The position numbers and the translations under genes are program-made. A DNA stretch of 64,000 bases from Mesorhizobium loti (GTDB taxonomy: Bacteria > Pseudomonadota > Alphaproteobacteria > Rhizobiales > Rhizobiaceae), in assembly GCF_013170705.1 (NCBI RefSeq), contig NZ_CP033334.1, positions 3,201,501 through 3,265,500 of the forward strand, given 5' to 3'. Positions 34,778-46,544 of the stretch are shown here, piece by piece (the stretch's first letter is position 1; every line of letters starts with the position of its first letter). The notes beneath the pieces are model-generated. The model made no database searches. It was not told the DNA's origin and saw only the letters and a program-made list of their open reading frames with translations.

Positions 34778-34984
34778 GTGCGTGAACCGTCGCTGCTGCC
34801 TGTCTTTGGAAAACTTGGCACCAAGCCGTCCGTCGCGGTCAAGGCGACGCCGGCCGCTTCGACGGGGATCGTGTCGCGCTTGCGCGAGGCAATGGCCACG
34901 CATGGCGGCATGGCGCTGAAGCTGTCGGTGATTGCCTGGACGATATTGGTCCTGGGCACGGTGTTTTTCATGATGCAGGGCTGA
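34778..34984 (+). CDS. Small C-terminally anchored membrane protein
   Basis: 68 residues from GTG at 34778, preferred since GAGG stands 8 bases upstream; a TTG at 34742 would add 12 codons. The first 45 residues are soluble and the last 22 are one membrane helix (LKLSVIAWTILVLGTVFFMM), so it is probably tail-anchored. It is followed after 5 bases by another small gene, so the two are probably co-transcribed. No known family recognised. Confidence 0.55.
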   Translation: MREPSLLPVFGKLGTKPSVAVKATPAASTGIVSRLREAMATHGGMALKLSVIAWTILVLGTVFFMMQG

Positions 34985-34989
34985 CCAGC

Positions 34990-35181
34990 ATGGCAAATCG
35001 ATACGCACTGCGCATGGACTTGCCCCAGAGTTGGGCCATCATCGATGTCTTCACCGGCCAGCCGGTCGAGGTCAGGCAAAGAGTCATGGTCGGCATGAAC
35101 CCGCGCGACGCCCACGCCATGCTCGATCAGATGAATGTCCGCGACATCAAGCGCCGGGAGAGGGCCGAGCGCAAGCCCTGA
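34990..35181 (+). CDS. Conserved small hypothetical protein, 63 aa
   Basis: 63 residues, MANRYALRMDLPQSWAIIDV at the start and a basic end (RDIKRRERAERKP). Composition suggests a compact soluble protein; the phrase SWAIIDVFTGQPVEV looks like one beta hairpin. It follows the small membrane protein gene by 5 bases. The start region ends GACCAGC before ATG, a weak ribosome site. I do not know its function. Confidence 0.6.
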   Translation: MANRYALRMDLPQSWAIIDVFTGQPVEVRQRVMVGMNPRDAHAMLDQMNVRDIKRRERAERKP

Positions 35182-35218
35182 CCTCTGGCCGTCCCGGGCC
35201 ATCTGGACCGTTGCAGCT

Positions 35219-35485
35219 TCAGCCGAAGTCGGCGGCCGTCAACACATACATGCTCTTGCGGGTGCGGTCGTAAGCCTTCGACGCCACGTCGCGGATGGTG
35301 CTGCTTTGCGTGTCGAATGTGGCGAGGTAGCCTGCCTCGTTGGCGGCGGTCGCCGGTTGCATCCGGGTCATCGCATCGGCCGCGACCGAGAAGGAAATCT
35401 GGAACATGCCGTCATGGCCGACGAAACGGATGCGCTTGCCGGCTTCGTCATAGCTGCGGCTGCGATTGGGGAAGGTGAGGCTCAT
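35219..35485 (-). CDS. DUF1488 family protein
   Basis: 88 residues beginning MSLTFPNRSRSYDEAGKRIRF and continuing VGHDGMFQISFSVAADAM, which is the DUF1488 pattern (SRSYDxxxxxVRFxGxDGMxEVxF). The family is of unknown function and common in rhizobia. Its ATG overlaps the stop of the upstream gene by 4 bases (ATGA), so the two form a unit. GAGGTCA lies before the start. Confidence 0.75.
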   Translation of the reverse strand: MSLTFPNRSRSYDEAGKRIRFVGHDGMFQISFSVAADAMTRMQPATAANEAGYLATFDTQSSTIRDVASKAYDRTRKSMYVLTAADFG

Positions 35486-35736
35486 GTCTTGACCTCCGTT
35501 GCGGCGGCCTTCTTGGTCGCCCGCTTCTTCTTCGGCGTCGGGTTCAGGGCTTCGGCGACGCGGTCGGCTTCTTCCTTGGCCAGCCGCAATTCCCGCAGCC
35601 TTGCCGTCTTGATCTCCCTTGCCCTTGCCTCGGACATATATTCGGCGGTTGCCTTGTTGCGCTCGGCCGTCTTCTTCTGCTTGTCGACAAAGCGGGCTTC
35701 AGCTTTTTCCATGATCGTCTGATTGCCATCGGCCAT
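35482..35736 (-). CDS. Small charged helical protein, unknown
   Basis: 84 residues, almost wholly charged: the stretch 8-62 (KAEARFVDKQKKTAERNKATAEY...REIKTARLRELRLAKEEADRVAEA) predicts a long helix or coiled coil, and the tail PKKKRATKKAAA is lysine-rich, as in nucleic-acid-binding tails. GGGAGA lies 8 bases before the ATG. It is divergent from groES across an AT-rich 246-base region. Similar small proteins are widespread in Hyphomicrobiales, but no function is known to me. Confidence 0.65.
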   Translation of the reverse strand: MADGNQTIMEKAEARFVDKQKKTAERNKATAEYMSEARAREIKTARLRELRLAKEEADRVAEALNPTPKKKRATKKAAATEVKT

Positions 35737-35901
35737 AGAGCAAATCTCCCTAGTGTGTGAAATCGTGAAAATGAACTTGTCCGATAAATAGGCACTCGAC
35801 CGGCAAAATTCAATTTTTTGAATTATTTATGCCATGGGCGATATCACGAAACGGCTTCCCGAAATAATACTTTTAAATATTTCATCGGCTCGCGAATAAT
35901 T

Positions 35902-35930
35902 TTTGGCACTCCTATCTATCGAGTGCCAAA
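35902..35930. promoter_or_regulatory. CIRCE operator of groESL
   Basis: TTGGCACTC-N9-GAGTGCCAA is a perfect inverted repeat with the exact 9-base spacing of CIRCE (consensus TTAGCACTC-N9-GAGTGCTAA); it extends by one T/A on each side. It stands 52 bases before the groES start. It is the known binding site of the repressor HrcA, which would make this operon heat-inducible. The preceding 100 bases are AT-rich, as expected for its promoter. Confidence 0.95.
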
Positions 35931-35982
35931 GCGCCTATAGCAGAGCAGCGGCCGCCTATGCCGGCCCCAGAAAGAAGTTTTC

Positions 35983-37990
<2,008 letters not shown>

Positions 37991-38002
37991 GGCTCAGCTG
38001 GC

Positions 38003-38033
38003 CGAAAGGCGGCTTCATGAAAGCCGCCTTTCG
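38003..38033 (+). terminator. Stem-loop terminator of groESL
   Basis: CGAAAGGCGGCTT (38003-38015) pairs perfectly with AAGCCGCCTTTCG (38021-38033) around CATGA: 13 bp, 13 bases after the groEL stop. The T-tract after it is poor, but its stability and place fit the end of the operon. Confidence 0.7.
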
Positions 38034-38135
38034 ACCTGACCTGAATCTCGCCAAGTCGGCTCTTCTGTGAGCCGGAAGACTACCGCCGGGGGATTGCCTC
38101 CCGGCGCACAGGCCTCTAGCCCAGGAGATCGATCC

Positions 38136-38294
38136 ATGATCGTGTTCGCGCAGAAGCCACAGACGGTCGTCACGACCGAAACCACCGAGGAAAGCCGCTT
38201 CGACCGCATCCGCAGGATTGCCGCCGACAAGCACAAGAAATCCGATTCCGATACGGCAACGCCACAAAAGGGCGAACCGAAGCGCCCGATGTAA
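38136..38294 (+). CDS. Small hydrophilic protein, 52 aa
   Basis: 52 residues, MIVFAQKPQTVVTTETTEESRF then a basic, polar tail (RIRRIAADKHKKSDSDT). AGGAG lies 8 bases before the ATG at 38136, which is the main support for coding. The protein looks soluble and possibly disordered in its second half. It follows the groESL terminator by about 100 bases. I recognise no family. Confidence 0.5.
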   Translation: MIVFAQKPQTVVTTETTEESRFDRIRRIAADKHKKSDSDTATPQKGEPKRPM

Positions 38295-38582
38295 GGCTGC
38301 GCCACGGCGCTGCCGGCCGTTCAACCTCAAAGACCACATCGCGGGTCAACGGCGCGGGTTCGATCGTCGCGGGCCGAGCGTGGTCCAGCCAGACACCTTC
38401 CTGCCGGCGGTGTCGGCGTGTCCGGTATTGTCATTATATTAGCTTAAGCGCATATTTATCCGGCGGTGTGCCCTTGGCCGCCAACGCGTCGAAGGGCGCC
38501 TGCAATTGTTCCGAAAAATAAATCGCTCCGTGACGCTCGAACTGTCGAGCAGCACGAGACATGACATTTGGAGGAAATACCC

Positions 38583-38897
38583 ATGAAAGTGACTATCCTG
38601 GCAAACTATGCGCCCCATGCCGCCAAAGGATTGATGCAAGGCTCGGACAGGCAGGCCGCGGTCAAGGCGCTTTTTGAAAGCGTTGGCGGCAAGGTGACCA
38701 GCGTGATGTTCACGCGCGGCATCTATGACGTCGTTGTCAATGGCGAGGTGCCGGACCAGTCGGCTGGGATTGGCATGTCCCTTGCGGTGCGGGCGAGCGG
38801 CTCGCTGACCGAGATGGTCGTACTGGAAGAACTCGACATGAAGGCAGTGCTCGCGGCCGCCAAAAAGGCTGCCGGCGCGTACAAACCCGCCGGCTGA
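38583..38897 (+). CDS. GYD-domain protein
   Basis: 104 residues. The GYD domain family (dimeric alpha/beta barrel-like) is indicated by MKVTILANYAPHAAKGLMQ, then GGKVTSVMFTRGIYDVVV, where RGIYD is the equivalent of the GxYD core. The function of the family is unknown. GGAGG lies 7-8 bases before the ATG. It is monocistronic by spacing: 288 bases upstream and 175 downstream without another gene. Confidence 0.8.
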   Translation: MKVTILANYAPHAAKGLMQGSDRQAAVKALFESVGGKVTSVMFTRGIYDVVVNGEVPDQSAGIGMSLAVRASGSLTEMVVLEELDMKAVLAAAKKAAGAYKPAG

Positions 38898-39072
38898 TGG
38901 ACTTGCCTTCCTGATCAAGGCAGCACGGCTCGATGCCGTGCTGCCGAGCACCGGACAGGGCATCTTGTTTCGACTTCGCGGCGACGTGAATTCAAGATAG
39001 TATCGCCCGGTGGTCGTTTGGTGCACAGAGCTTGCGGAAACGGAACCGCGATTCTCAGTTCGGAGACAAGCC

Positions 39073-39570
39073 ATGTTTGCGGCCAAGGCCATCGACATCA
39101 CGGACAAGGCCGCGTTCTACCGCGACCTCGCCGTTCAACTGAAGGCGCTGCTCGAAGGCGAAAGTGATTCGATCGCCAATGCCGCCAACACCGCGGCGCT
39201 GATCTTCCAGATGGTGCCCGACCTCAACTGGGCCGGCTTCTATTTCCTGGCCTCGGACGAGGAACTGGTGCTCGGACCATTCCAGGGCAAGCCGGCCTGC
39301 GTGCGCATCGCCGTCGGCAAGGGTGTGTGCGGGACGGCGGTCGAACTCGGCACCTCCATGCTGATCAAGGACGTGAACGATTTCCCCGGCCACATTGCCT
39401 GTGACGCCGATTCACGCTCGGAACTGGTCGTTCTTCTGGAAGACGAGGAAGGTGTGTTCGGCGTGCTCGATCTCGACAGCCCGCTGCCTGGCCGCTTCGA
39501 CAAGGCCGACCAGGCCGGCATCGAGAAGCTCGCGGCGATCTATGCCGCGTCGAGCTCGTTCGAGGATTAG
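39073..39570 (+). CDS. GAF-domain free methionine-(R)-sulfoxide reductase (fRMsr type)
   Basis: 165 residues, a single GAF domain of the YebR/MsrC type. The three catalytic cysteines fit: two in KPACVRIAVGKGVCGTA (about 77 and 87) and one in GHIACDADSRSE (about 111). NWAGFYFL and GVLDLDSP are further signatures. It reduces free methionine-R-sulfoxide, an oxidative-damage product, with thioredoxin. GGAG lies 7-8 bases before the ATG at 39073; an earlier in-frame start adds 21 codons of no family character. Confidence 0.88.
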   Translation: MFAAKAIDITDKAAFYRDLAVQLKALLEGESDSIANAANTAALIFQMVPDLNWAGFYFLASDEELVLGPFQGKPACVRIAVGKGVCGTAVELGTSMLIKDVNDFPGHIACDADSRSELVVLLEDEEGVFGVLDLDSPLPGRFDKADQAGIEKLAAIYAASSSFED

Positions 39571-39692
39571 TCCGCGCCCTGACCGGCCCTTGGTATCGGC
39601 CATTGGAAACGGCGAGGGTTGGCGGATGGCCATAGCTCTGGCAGGCCGTGCCCGCCAGTTATGAGCGCCGAAATCGCAGGAAACAGCGAATC

Positions 39693-40649
39693 TCAAGCCT
39701 TTTTTGCCGGCGGCTCCAACTTGATAAGGTTGGCTTTAGCAGTTGGATCACCTTGATCAGCGGCCTTGCGAAATAAGATAAGAGCTTGGGCGGTGTCCTG
39801 CTTTACACCACGGCCTTCGAGGTATGCTACTCCGAGGCTATTCTCAGCTTTAGCGTATCCTTGCTCGGCAGCCTTTCTTACCCAGGCCACGGCCTGCACA
39901 TAGTCTACAGGAACCCCTAGCCCCTTAAAGTACGAAATACCAAGGTCGTACTGAGCACCTGCATCTCCTTGGTCCGCTGCCTTCTGGAACCACGAGTCGG
40001 CTTGGGCATAGTCGAGCGTAACGCCGAGACCCTCCCCATAGGCCACACCAAGATCATGCTCGGCGAGGGCATTCCCTTGCTCCGCTGCTTTGCGATACCA
40101 TGCGATTGCATCAGGATAATCCTGGGCGACACCTTGACCTTTGAAATAAGCCAAACCCAGAAAGTACTGGGCAACGGATGTTCCTTGTTCAGCGGCCTCA
40201 CGGAACCAAGTGGCGGCTTCTCGATAGTCCTGCGGGACGCCCCTTCCATCTCTGTACAGCAACCCGAGATTGGTTTGAGCGTCCGCTAGTCCTTGACTAG
40301 CCGCTTTGCGATACCAAATTTCAGCCTCGGCATAGTCCTGCTTGACGCCCAGCCCACGGTCGTAGAGGTAGGCGAGATTGTGCTCTGCCTGAGCATCACC
40401 CTGGTCCGCTGCCTTACGGTACCAAGCGGCAGCTTGAACGTAATCCTCTGTAACACCGTGGCCTTCGGCGTAGGCGGTGCCAAGATTGTCCTGCGCTTTG
40501 GGGTCACCGGTGTTAGCAAGGACGCGCCACAACAAGACAGCCGCTGCGTAGTCTCCTCTCTTATAGGCCCGTTCCGCTTGCCCAGCATTGGCGACGCCGG
40601 CCACCAGCATGCCGGAGATGAAACAAAGCAACTTGGACAAGCTCTGCAC
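39693..40649 (-). CDS. Secreted Sel1-repeat protein
   Basis: 318 residues. A signal peptide of about 22 residues (MQSLSKLLCFISGMLVAGVANA) is followed by seven Sel1-like repeats of 36 residues, each with a LGxxYxxGxGV core: NLGTAYAEGHGV, NLAYLYDRGLGV, NLGLLYRDGRGV, FLGLAYFKGQGV, DLGVAYGEGLGV, DLGISYFKGLGV and SLGVAYLEGRGV. Such solenoids bind protein partners, here in the periplasm or outside. Base composition is visibly lower in GC than its neighbours, with codons such as TAT, GAT and AAG in place of the GC-ending ones, which suggests recent acquisition or an atypical history. Confidence 0.88.
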   Translation of the reverse strand: MQSLSKLLCFISGMLVAGVANAGQAERAYKRGDYAAAVLLWRVLANTGDPKAQDNLGTAYAEGHGVTEDYVQAAAWYRKAADQGDAQAEHNLAYLYDRGLGVKQDYAEAEIWYRKAASQGLADAQTNLGLLYRDGRGVPQDYREAATWFREAAEQGTSVAQYFLGLAYFKGQGVAQDYPDAIAWYRKAAEQGNALAEHDLGVAYGEGLGVTLDYAQADSWFQKAADQGDAGAQYDLGISYFKGLGVPVDYVQAVAWVRKAAEQGYAKAENSLGVAYLEGRGVKQDTAQALILFRKAADQGDPTAKANLIKLEPPAKKA

Positions 40650-40858
40650 GGTGGCCTCCGATTAAGCGACGAAGTCCGGATTAAGGTCTGACTTTTTGCC
40701 ACGGTCAACTCTGGGCTAATTGGGCGCGCTATCATCTCTATGCGGCCAGCCGGTGGCTGACTGCCTGATACAGCAATTTTGGCTGGCGCCCCGTCGGCAG
40801 GGTGGAGGTGTCCGGACGATGTTCGACGTGATGAAGAGGCCGCTATAGCAAGCTGAAA

Positions 40859-41935
40859 TTAGACCAACTTCACCAGCATCAGGCTGAAGCCGCCGATGAA
40901 CAGGAAGGCGCAGAAGGCGAGCGCCAGCGGGCGCAGGCCGCGCGAGCGCAGTTGCGAGATGTCGGCCTGCAGGCCCATGGCGGCGAGCCCCATGGTCAGC
41001 ATGATGGTGGTGGCGAGCGCCACCGCCGACTTCACTTCGGCGGGCACGGTGACCAGGCTGTTCAGCGCCACGATGGCGACGAAAGCGGCGACGAACCATG
41101 GCATGGGCGGACGCGCCCCGGATTGATCGCCTGGCTGGCTGCTGCTCGTCTTGCGGCGCGCCATCAGGCCGAGCGCGATGACCATCGGCGCCAGCATGGC
41201 AACGCGCGTCAGCTTCGCCACAGTGGCGATCTCGCCGGACTGGGTGCCGTTCTGGAAGCCGGCGCCGATGACCTGCGCCACCTCATGGATGGACGCGCCG
41301 GCCCACAGGCCGAAAGCGTGCTGGTCGAGGCCGAGCAGCGGCGCCAAAAGCGGGAAGCCGAGCATGGCGACGGTGCCGAACAGCGTGATCGAGGCGACGG
41401 CGTAGGTCACGTCCTCATCGCGTGCATCGGTGACGATGTTGGTGGCGACGATGGCCGAGGCGCCGCAGATCGAGGTGCCGGCGGCGATCAACTGCGCCAG
41501 CTTGCGGTCGACGCCGATCAGCCGGCCGAGCGTGGTGGTGAAGACGAACGTGGCGCCAAGGGTCAGGGCAACGATGCCGACGCCGCTGGCGCCGATCGAG
41601 ACGACCTGGCCGAGCGTCAGCTGGAAGCCGAGCAGCACGATGGCGAAGCGCAGCAGGCGCTTTTGCGAGAAGGCGATGCCGGCCTTGGCATGGGCGGGCG
41701 TGCCGAGCACGTTGGAATAGATCATGCCGGCGACGACGGCCAGGATCATCGGGCTGAACAGGGCAAAGCCGGAGACATTGTGCGCCGAGAAGGCGACCGC
41801 CGTGATCATCGCCACCAGCACGATGCCGGGGATGATGCCGTTCGACATCGAATCGAGGCGCTTGCGGCCGGCGGCCAGGTCGGCGGAAATCGTGGTTTTC
41901 GGAATATCGTTCGCGATGCGGGCGGCGGAAGACAA
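40859..41935 (-). CDS. YeiH/UPF0324-family transporter (putative sulfate/organic anion exporter)
   Basis: 358 residues, about ten membrane helices, Cons_hypoth698 family. Signature pieces: [42 protein letters not shown] and [16 protein letters not shown] (short cores SICGASAI and SIHEVAQV). Members are inner-membrane proteins proposed to export sulfate or similar anions. Start is TTG at 41935 with GGAG 7 bases upstream; it gives a conserved-looking N-terminus [16 protein letters not shown] longer frame to 42073 crosses the promoter region. No regulator adjoins it. Confidence 0.82.
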   Translation of the reverse strand: MSSAARIANDIPKTTISADLAAGRKRLDSMSNGIIPGIVLVAMITAVAFSAHNVSGFALFSPMILAVVAGMIYSNVLGTPAHAKAGIAFSQKRLLRFAIVLLGFQLTLGQVVSIGASGVGIVALTLGATFVFTTTLGRLIGVDRKLAQLIAAGTSICGASAIVATNIVTDARDEDVTYAVASITLFGTVAMLGFPLLAPLLGLDQHAFGLWAGASIHEVAQVIGAGFQNGTQSGEIATVAKLTRVAMLAPMVIALGLMARRKTSSSQPGDQSGARPPMPWFVAAFVAIVALNSLVTVPAEVKSAVALATTIMLTMGLAAMGLQADISQLRSRGLRPLALAFCAFLFIGGFSLMLVKLV

Positions 41936-41977
41936 TGCAATTCTCCAGGCGGGTATGCCGGAGGAATGCCATTTCAC

Positions 41978-42020
41978 AATCGATCTTTCCAACGAATTGT
42001 TGTGGTTAGAATGATCGATT
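41978..42020. promoter_or_regulatory. Inverted repeat upstream of YeiH-type transporter gene
   Basis: AATCGATC (41978-41985) and GATCGATT (42013-42020) are exact inverted complements spaced by 27 bases, followed by another ACGATCGT palindrome. This AT-rich 120-base gap precedes the transporter start and the end of the parE remnant. It is a plausible operator region; the regulator is not in the window. Confidence 0.3.
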
Positions 42021-42054
42021 TTTACGAACGATCGTAGTGGGGGACCAAGTCCGG

Positions 42055-42335
42055 CTACAACAATTCCTGCCACCGACGCGCGCCATGAACCACGCGCACG
42101 ATCTCCGCGCCGTCGTCAATCTGGCGATAGAGGATCAGGTAATTTCCTGCAGGGTGCGCAAGCCCCGCCGCACGTCCGGCCGGGCAACACCCATTCCCGG
42201 CATGTCGGCGATCCGCTGGCAATGGGCATGGATTTCGTCATACCAGCGCAGTGCCGCCGAGGGACTATGCTCGGCGATATAGAGCGCGATGGCTTCGATA
42301 TCCGCTTCGGCTTCCGGCCGTAGGCGCAGCGTCAT
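42055..42335 (-). pseudogene. parE: ParE-family toxin, frameshifted
   Basis: The first 60 residues (MTLRLRPEAEADIEAIALYIAEHSP...) are the ParE/RelE start, ending GLRTLQEIT and a stop at 42135. The missing C-terminal part, [32 protein letters not shown] (cores [10 protein letters not shown] and VVHGARRW), continues directly in another frame to a stop at 42055. So a net loss of one base (mod 3) near 42145 splits the gene. Intact ParE toxins poison DNA gyrase. The truncated product lacks the last strands and helix needed for this. A sequencing error is the other explanation. Confidence 0.82.
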
Positions 42336-42613
42336 CGCGACGTGCGCTCGGCGATCCTGGCGTCGAGCTTGCTTTTGATCCGGGCGAAGGCTTCGCCACC
42401 GTCGACGGCGTTGCCGCTTGCCATGCCTTCATCCCAAAGCCGGCCCAACTCGTCGACAGCCTGATCACGCTGCATCCGGCGAAATTTCCATTCGCGCAGC
42501 GCCTCACGCATGACTTCGCTCGCCGAGGCGTATTCGCCCGCCGCAACGACCTGGCGCATCATGCGTGCCATTTCAGGGGTGAGGGCAACGCTCACTTTCT
42601 CGACATTGGCCAT
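42332..42613 (-). CDS. parD: ParD-family antitoxin
   Basis: 93 residues. The ribbon-helix-helix start MANVEKVSVALTPEMARMMRQVVAAGEYASASEVMREALREW (core SVALTPEMARMM and ASASEVMREALREW) is intact, followed by a toxin-binding C-terminal part. It overlaps the toxin gene by 4 bases (ATGA). ParD neutralises ParE and represses the operon. GGAGACAC lies before the ATG. Here it is intact while its toxin is broken, so it may be a relic or an anti-addiction factor. Confidence 0.9.
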   Translation of the reverse strand: MANVEKVSVALTPEMARMMRQVVAAGEYASASEVMREALREWKFRRMQRDQAVDELGRLWDEGMASGNAVDGGEAFARIKSKLDARIAERTSR

Positions 42614-42687
42614 CTGTGTGTCTCCTGCGACGCAAGGTAGGCAAGTTTACCACCAGCTGCGAGGAGAGACATTCATCGCACCTGAAA

Positions 42688-43065
42688 TCAGAGCTGCGCT
42701 TCGATCGCCGCCTTGTCGATGACCGACCAGACGTTCCTGATCCGGTCGTTGAGAAATTCATAAAACACGTTCTCGCTGAAGGAGACCTTTTTGCCGTTGA
42801 TGGGCAAGCCGAAAAAGGTCCCCTTCGGCGTGCAGTTGAACCGAAGGCGGCTGGCGATGAACGGTGGCTCGGCAATCAGCAGCTGGACGTCGAAATAGAG
42901 ATCCGGGATTTCCCGGAAATCCCGTTCCAGCATGGCGCGGTAGCCCGAAAGGCCGACCCGGTCGCCATTATAGTGCACCTCGTCATGGACGAAGCGATGC
43001 AGCCTTTGCCAATCCTGGTTGTTGAGGCAGTCGATATAGCCTCGATAGAGGTCGGTTTGGGTCAC
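42688..43065 (-). CDS. SnoaL-like / ester-cyclase NTF2-fold protein
   Basis: 125 residues from GTG at 43065 (GGAG 9 bases upstream). It starts MTQTDLYRGYIDCLNNQDWQRL and has the fold's core FVHDEVHYNGDRVGLSGYRAMLERDFREIPDLYFDVQLL (pieces HDEVHYNG and SGYRAMLERDF). NTF2-fold cyclases of this type form a cone-shaped pocket that binds small hydrophobic molecules. The reaction is unknown. It lies downstream of the LysR gene by 71 bases on the same strand and may share its transcript. Confidence 0.8.
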   Translation of the reverse strand: MTQTDLYRGYIDCLNNQDWQRLHRFVHDEVHYNGDRVGLSGYRAMLERDFREIPDLYFDVQLLIAEPPFIASRLRFNCTPKGTFFGLPINGKKVSFSENVFYEFLNDRIRNVWSVIDKAAIEAQL

Positions 43066-43136
43066 GGCAACGGCTCCGGGTTCGTCAGATCCGGCAAAGA
43101 TAGAACGACCGTGGAGACAGTCCAGATGGAGCGGGA

Positions 43137-44030
43137 CTATTCCCTGTGCCGCAGCGCGTCGACCAGCAGCGAGAAGGCCGGCGTCGCCTGGCGGCGGCTG
43201 GGGTAGTAAAGGTGGTAGCCGGGGAAGGGCGGGCACCAGTCGGCCAGCACCCGCACCAGTCGGCCGTCGGTCAATTGCGCCTTCACCTGATCCTCCGGCA
43301 GGTAGGCAAGGCCGAGGCCTGCCAGCACGGCATTCATGCGCAGCCCCGCCGTGTTGAAGATCAACTGTCCCTCGACGCGCACTTTCAGCTCGCGCCCGGC
43401 CTTTTCGAATTCCCAGGCATAGAGCCCGCCATAGGTCGGCAAACGCAAATTGATGCAATTGTGAGTGGTCAGGTCCTGCGGCGTGCGGGGCTTTGGGCGC
43501 CGGGCGAAGTAGGCCGGCGAGCCGACCACGGCCATGCGCATGTCGGGACCGATGCGAACCGCGATCATGTCGTACGCCACCTGTTCGCCAAGCCGCACGC
43601 CGGCATCGTAGCGCTCGGCGACGATGTCGGTCAGGCCGTAGTCGACGATGATCTCGACCCTGATGTCGGGATAGTCGGGCAAAAGCCTTGATATCGCCGG
43701 CCACAACACGGCGTCGGCCGCGTGCTCGCCGGCGGTGACGCGGATGGTGCCGGCGGGCTTTTCACGCAAGGCGCTCAAGGCGGCAAGTTCGGTCTCGATC
43801 TCGTCAAGCCTCGGCCCGACGGAGCGCACCAGGCGCTCGCCGGCCTCGGTGGGCGACACGCTGCGCGTGGTGCGGGTGAGCAACCGCACGCCCAGCCGCT
43901 CCTCCAGCGCGCGCACCGTGTGGCTGAGCGCCGATTGCGACACGCCAAGCTGTGCCGCCGCCCTGGTGAAGCTTTTTTCGCGCGCAACCGCAAGGAAGGC
44001 GGTGAGCTCGTTGAGGTTGTCTCGCGGCAT
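43137..44030 (-). CDS. LysR-family transcriptional regulator
   Basis: 297 residues. Helix-turn-helix at about 1-60 (LTAFLAVAREKSFTRAAAQLGVSQSALSHTV, core SFTRAAAQLGVSQSALS), effector domain at about 90-290 with the phrase GLYAWEFEKAGRE common in the PgrR/YafC-like group. It is divergent from the cupin/aldo-keto reductase/SDR genes with 144 bases between, and so is their likely regulator. The start at 44030 (MPRDNLNE) is where the family begins. Confidence 0.9.
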   Translation of the reverse strand: MPRDNLNELTAFLAVAREKSFTRAAAQLGVSQSALSHTVRALEERLGVRLLTRTTRSVSPTEAGERLVRSVGPRLDEIETELAALSALREKPAGTIRVTAGEHAADAVLWPAISRLLPDYPDIRVEIIVDYGLTDIVAERYDAGVRLGEQVAYDMIAVRIGPDMRMAVVGSPAYFARRPKPRTPQDLTTHNCINLRLPTYGGLYAWEFEKAGRELKVRVEGQLIFNTAGLRMNAVLAGLGLAYLPEDQVKAQLTDGRLVRVLADWCPPFPGYHLYYPSRRQATPAFSLLVDALRHRE

Positions 44031-44174
44031 TGATGAGCCTGTCTCATAAGTACATGCCGGATATAGCACCTAATCCAGGCCAATCGCAGCCGCTAAATAA
44101 GCGCCATCGGCTGCCCGAGGACGGCGGCCTTGAAAACCGGCGGCGTCCTGCCCCGGCTTCGAAAGGGAAAACCC

Positions 44175-45576
<1,402 letters not shown>

Positions 45577-45600
45577 GGCGGAACAGGAAGGAAAATCATC

Positions 45601-46341
45601 ATGACCGAGAACATCAAGGGCAAGGTCGTCGTCATCACCGGCGCCAGCAGCGGGCTGGGTGAAGCCGCCGCGCGGCTGCTGGCGAAAGAGGGTGCCAAGC
45701 TGGTGCTGGGCGCGCGCCGCCTCGACCGGCTCGAGGCACTGGCTGGCGAGTTGTCGCTCGGCAAGGATGCCGTCCTGGCAACCGACGTGACCGATGTCGG
45801 CCAGGTCCGGCGGCTCGTCGACCAGGCGGTGAAGACGCATGGCCGCGTCGACGTCATCATCAACAATGCAGGCCTGATGCCGCACTCGCCGCTGGAGCGC
45901 GGCAAGGTCGAGGACTGGGACCGCATGATCGATGTCAACATCAAGGGCGTGCTCTACGGCATAGCCGCCGCCTTGCCGCATATGAAGACGCAGAAGAGCG
46001 GCCATATCATCAACGTGTCTTCCGTGGCAGGCCACAAGGTCGGGCCGGGCGGTGCGGTCTATGCCGCCACCAAGCACGCGGTGCGCATCATCTCCGAAGG
46101 GCTGCGGCAGGAGGTAAAACCCTACAACATCCGCACCACCATCATCTCGCCCGGTGCCGTGGCGACGGAGCTGCCCGACAGCGTCACCGAGGCCGATGTC
46201 GCGGCGGGCGTGCGCGCGCTCTATGACCGGGTGGCCATCCCCGCCGATTCGTTCGCCAGGACGGTGGTGTTCGCCATGAGCCAGCCCGACGAGGTCGACA
46301 TCAACGAGATCCTGTTCAGGCCGACGGCGCAGGAGTATTAG
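45601..46341 (+). CDS. Short-chain dehydrogenase/reductase
   Basis: 246 residues, classical SDR. The nucleotide motif [17 protein letters not shown] is at about 13-29, NNAG at about 90, the catalytic Ser in INVSSVAG (about 140) and Tyr-x-x-x-Lys in YAATKHAVR (about 154-158). It resembles the YdfG/SDR65C group often co-transcribed with an aldo-keto reductase. GGAAGGAAAATC lies before the ATG. It ends the LysR-controlled operon. Confidence 0.92.
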   Translation: MTENIKGKVVVITGASSGLGEAAARLLAKEGAKLVLGARRLDRLEALAGELSLGKDAVLATDVTDVGQVRRLVDQAVKTHGRVDVIINNAGLMPHSPLERGKVEDWDRMIDVNIKGVLYGIAAALPHMKTQKSGHIINVSSVAGHKVGPGGAVYAATKHAVRIISEGLRQEVKPYNIRTTIISPGAVATELPDSVTEADVAAGVRALYDRVAIPADSFARTVVFAMSQPDEVDINEILFRPTAQEY

Positions 46342-46402
46342 GGCGCGGCAGGGATGTTTGACGCTCGCTCGCATTGAAGCGCCGCACGCCTTCGGTGATT
46401 GG

Positions 46403-46495
46403 CGCAAACGTCCAACACTTCGTCATCCTCGGGTCTGCGCCGCGTCGCTTCGCTCCTTGCTCCGCCCGTGGATGACGAAGTGTTGGGGGCGTTGC
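46403..46495. repeat. Palindromic intergenic repeat, family B copy 1
   Basis: CCAACACTTCGTCATCC (46412-46428) is mirrored exactly by GGATGACGAAGTGTTGG (46470-46486), and pairing continues imperfectly outward to 46403 and 46495. The middle holds CTCGGGTCTGCGCCGCGTCGCTTCGCTCCTTGC in pieces. The same plan (TTCGTCATCC... GGATGACGAA around GGGTCT and GCTCCT) is found at 57084-57151. Confidence 0.8.
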
Positions 46496-46544
46496 AAATT
46501 TCCAAACCTTGACAGCAATGCCTTTCCTGCTCCAGCTTGGCGCC

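Noticed and set aside
34514..34800. tRNA-Cys as an integration site of a genomic island
   Set aside because: No integrase, no direct repeat of the tRNA end seen in the following 30 kb, and ordinary housekeeping genes such as groESL follow.
40716..41099. 127-codon minus-strand frame overlapping the end of the YeiH-type gene
   Set aside because: Arg- and His-rich shadow in another frame of the transporter gene, extending into the intergenic region without a start signal.
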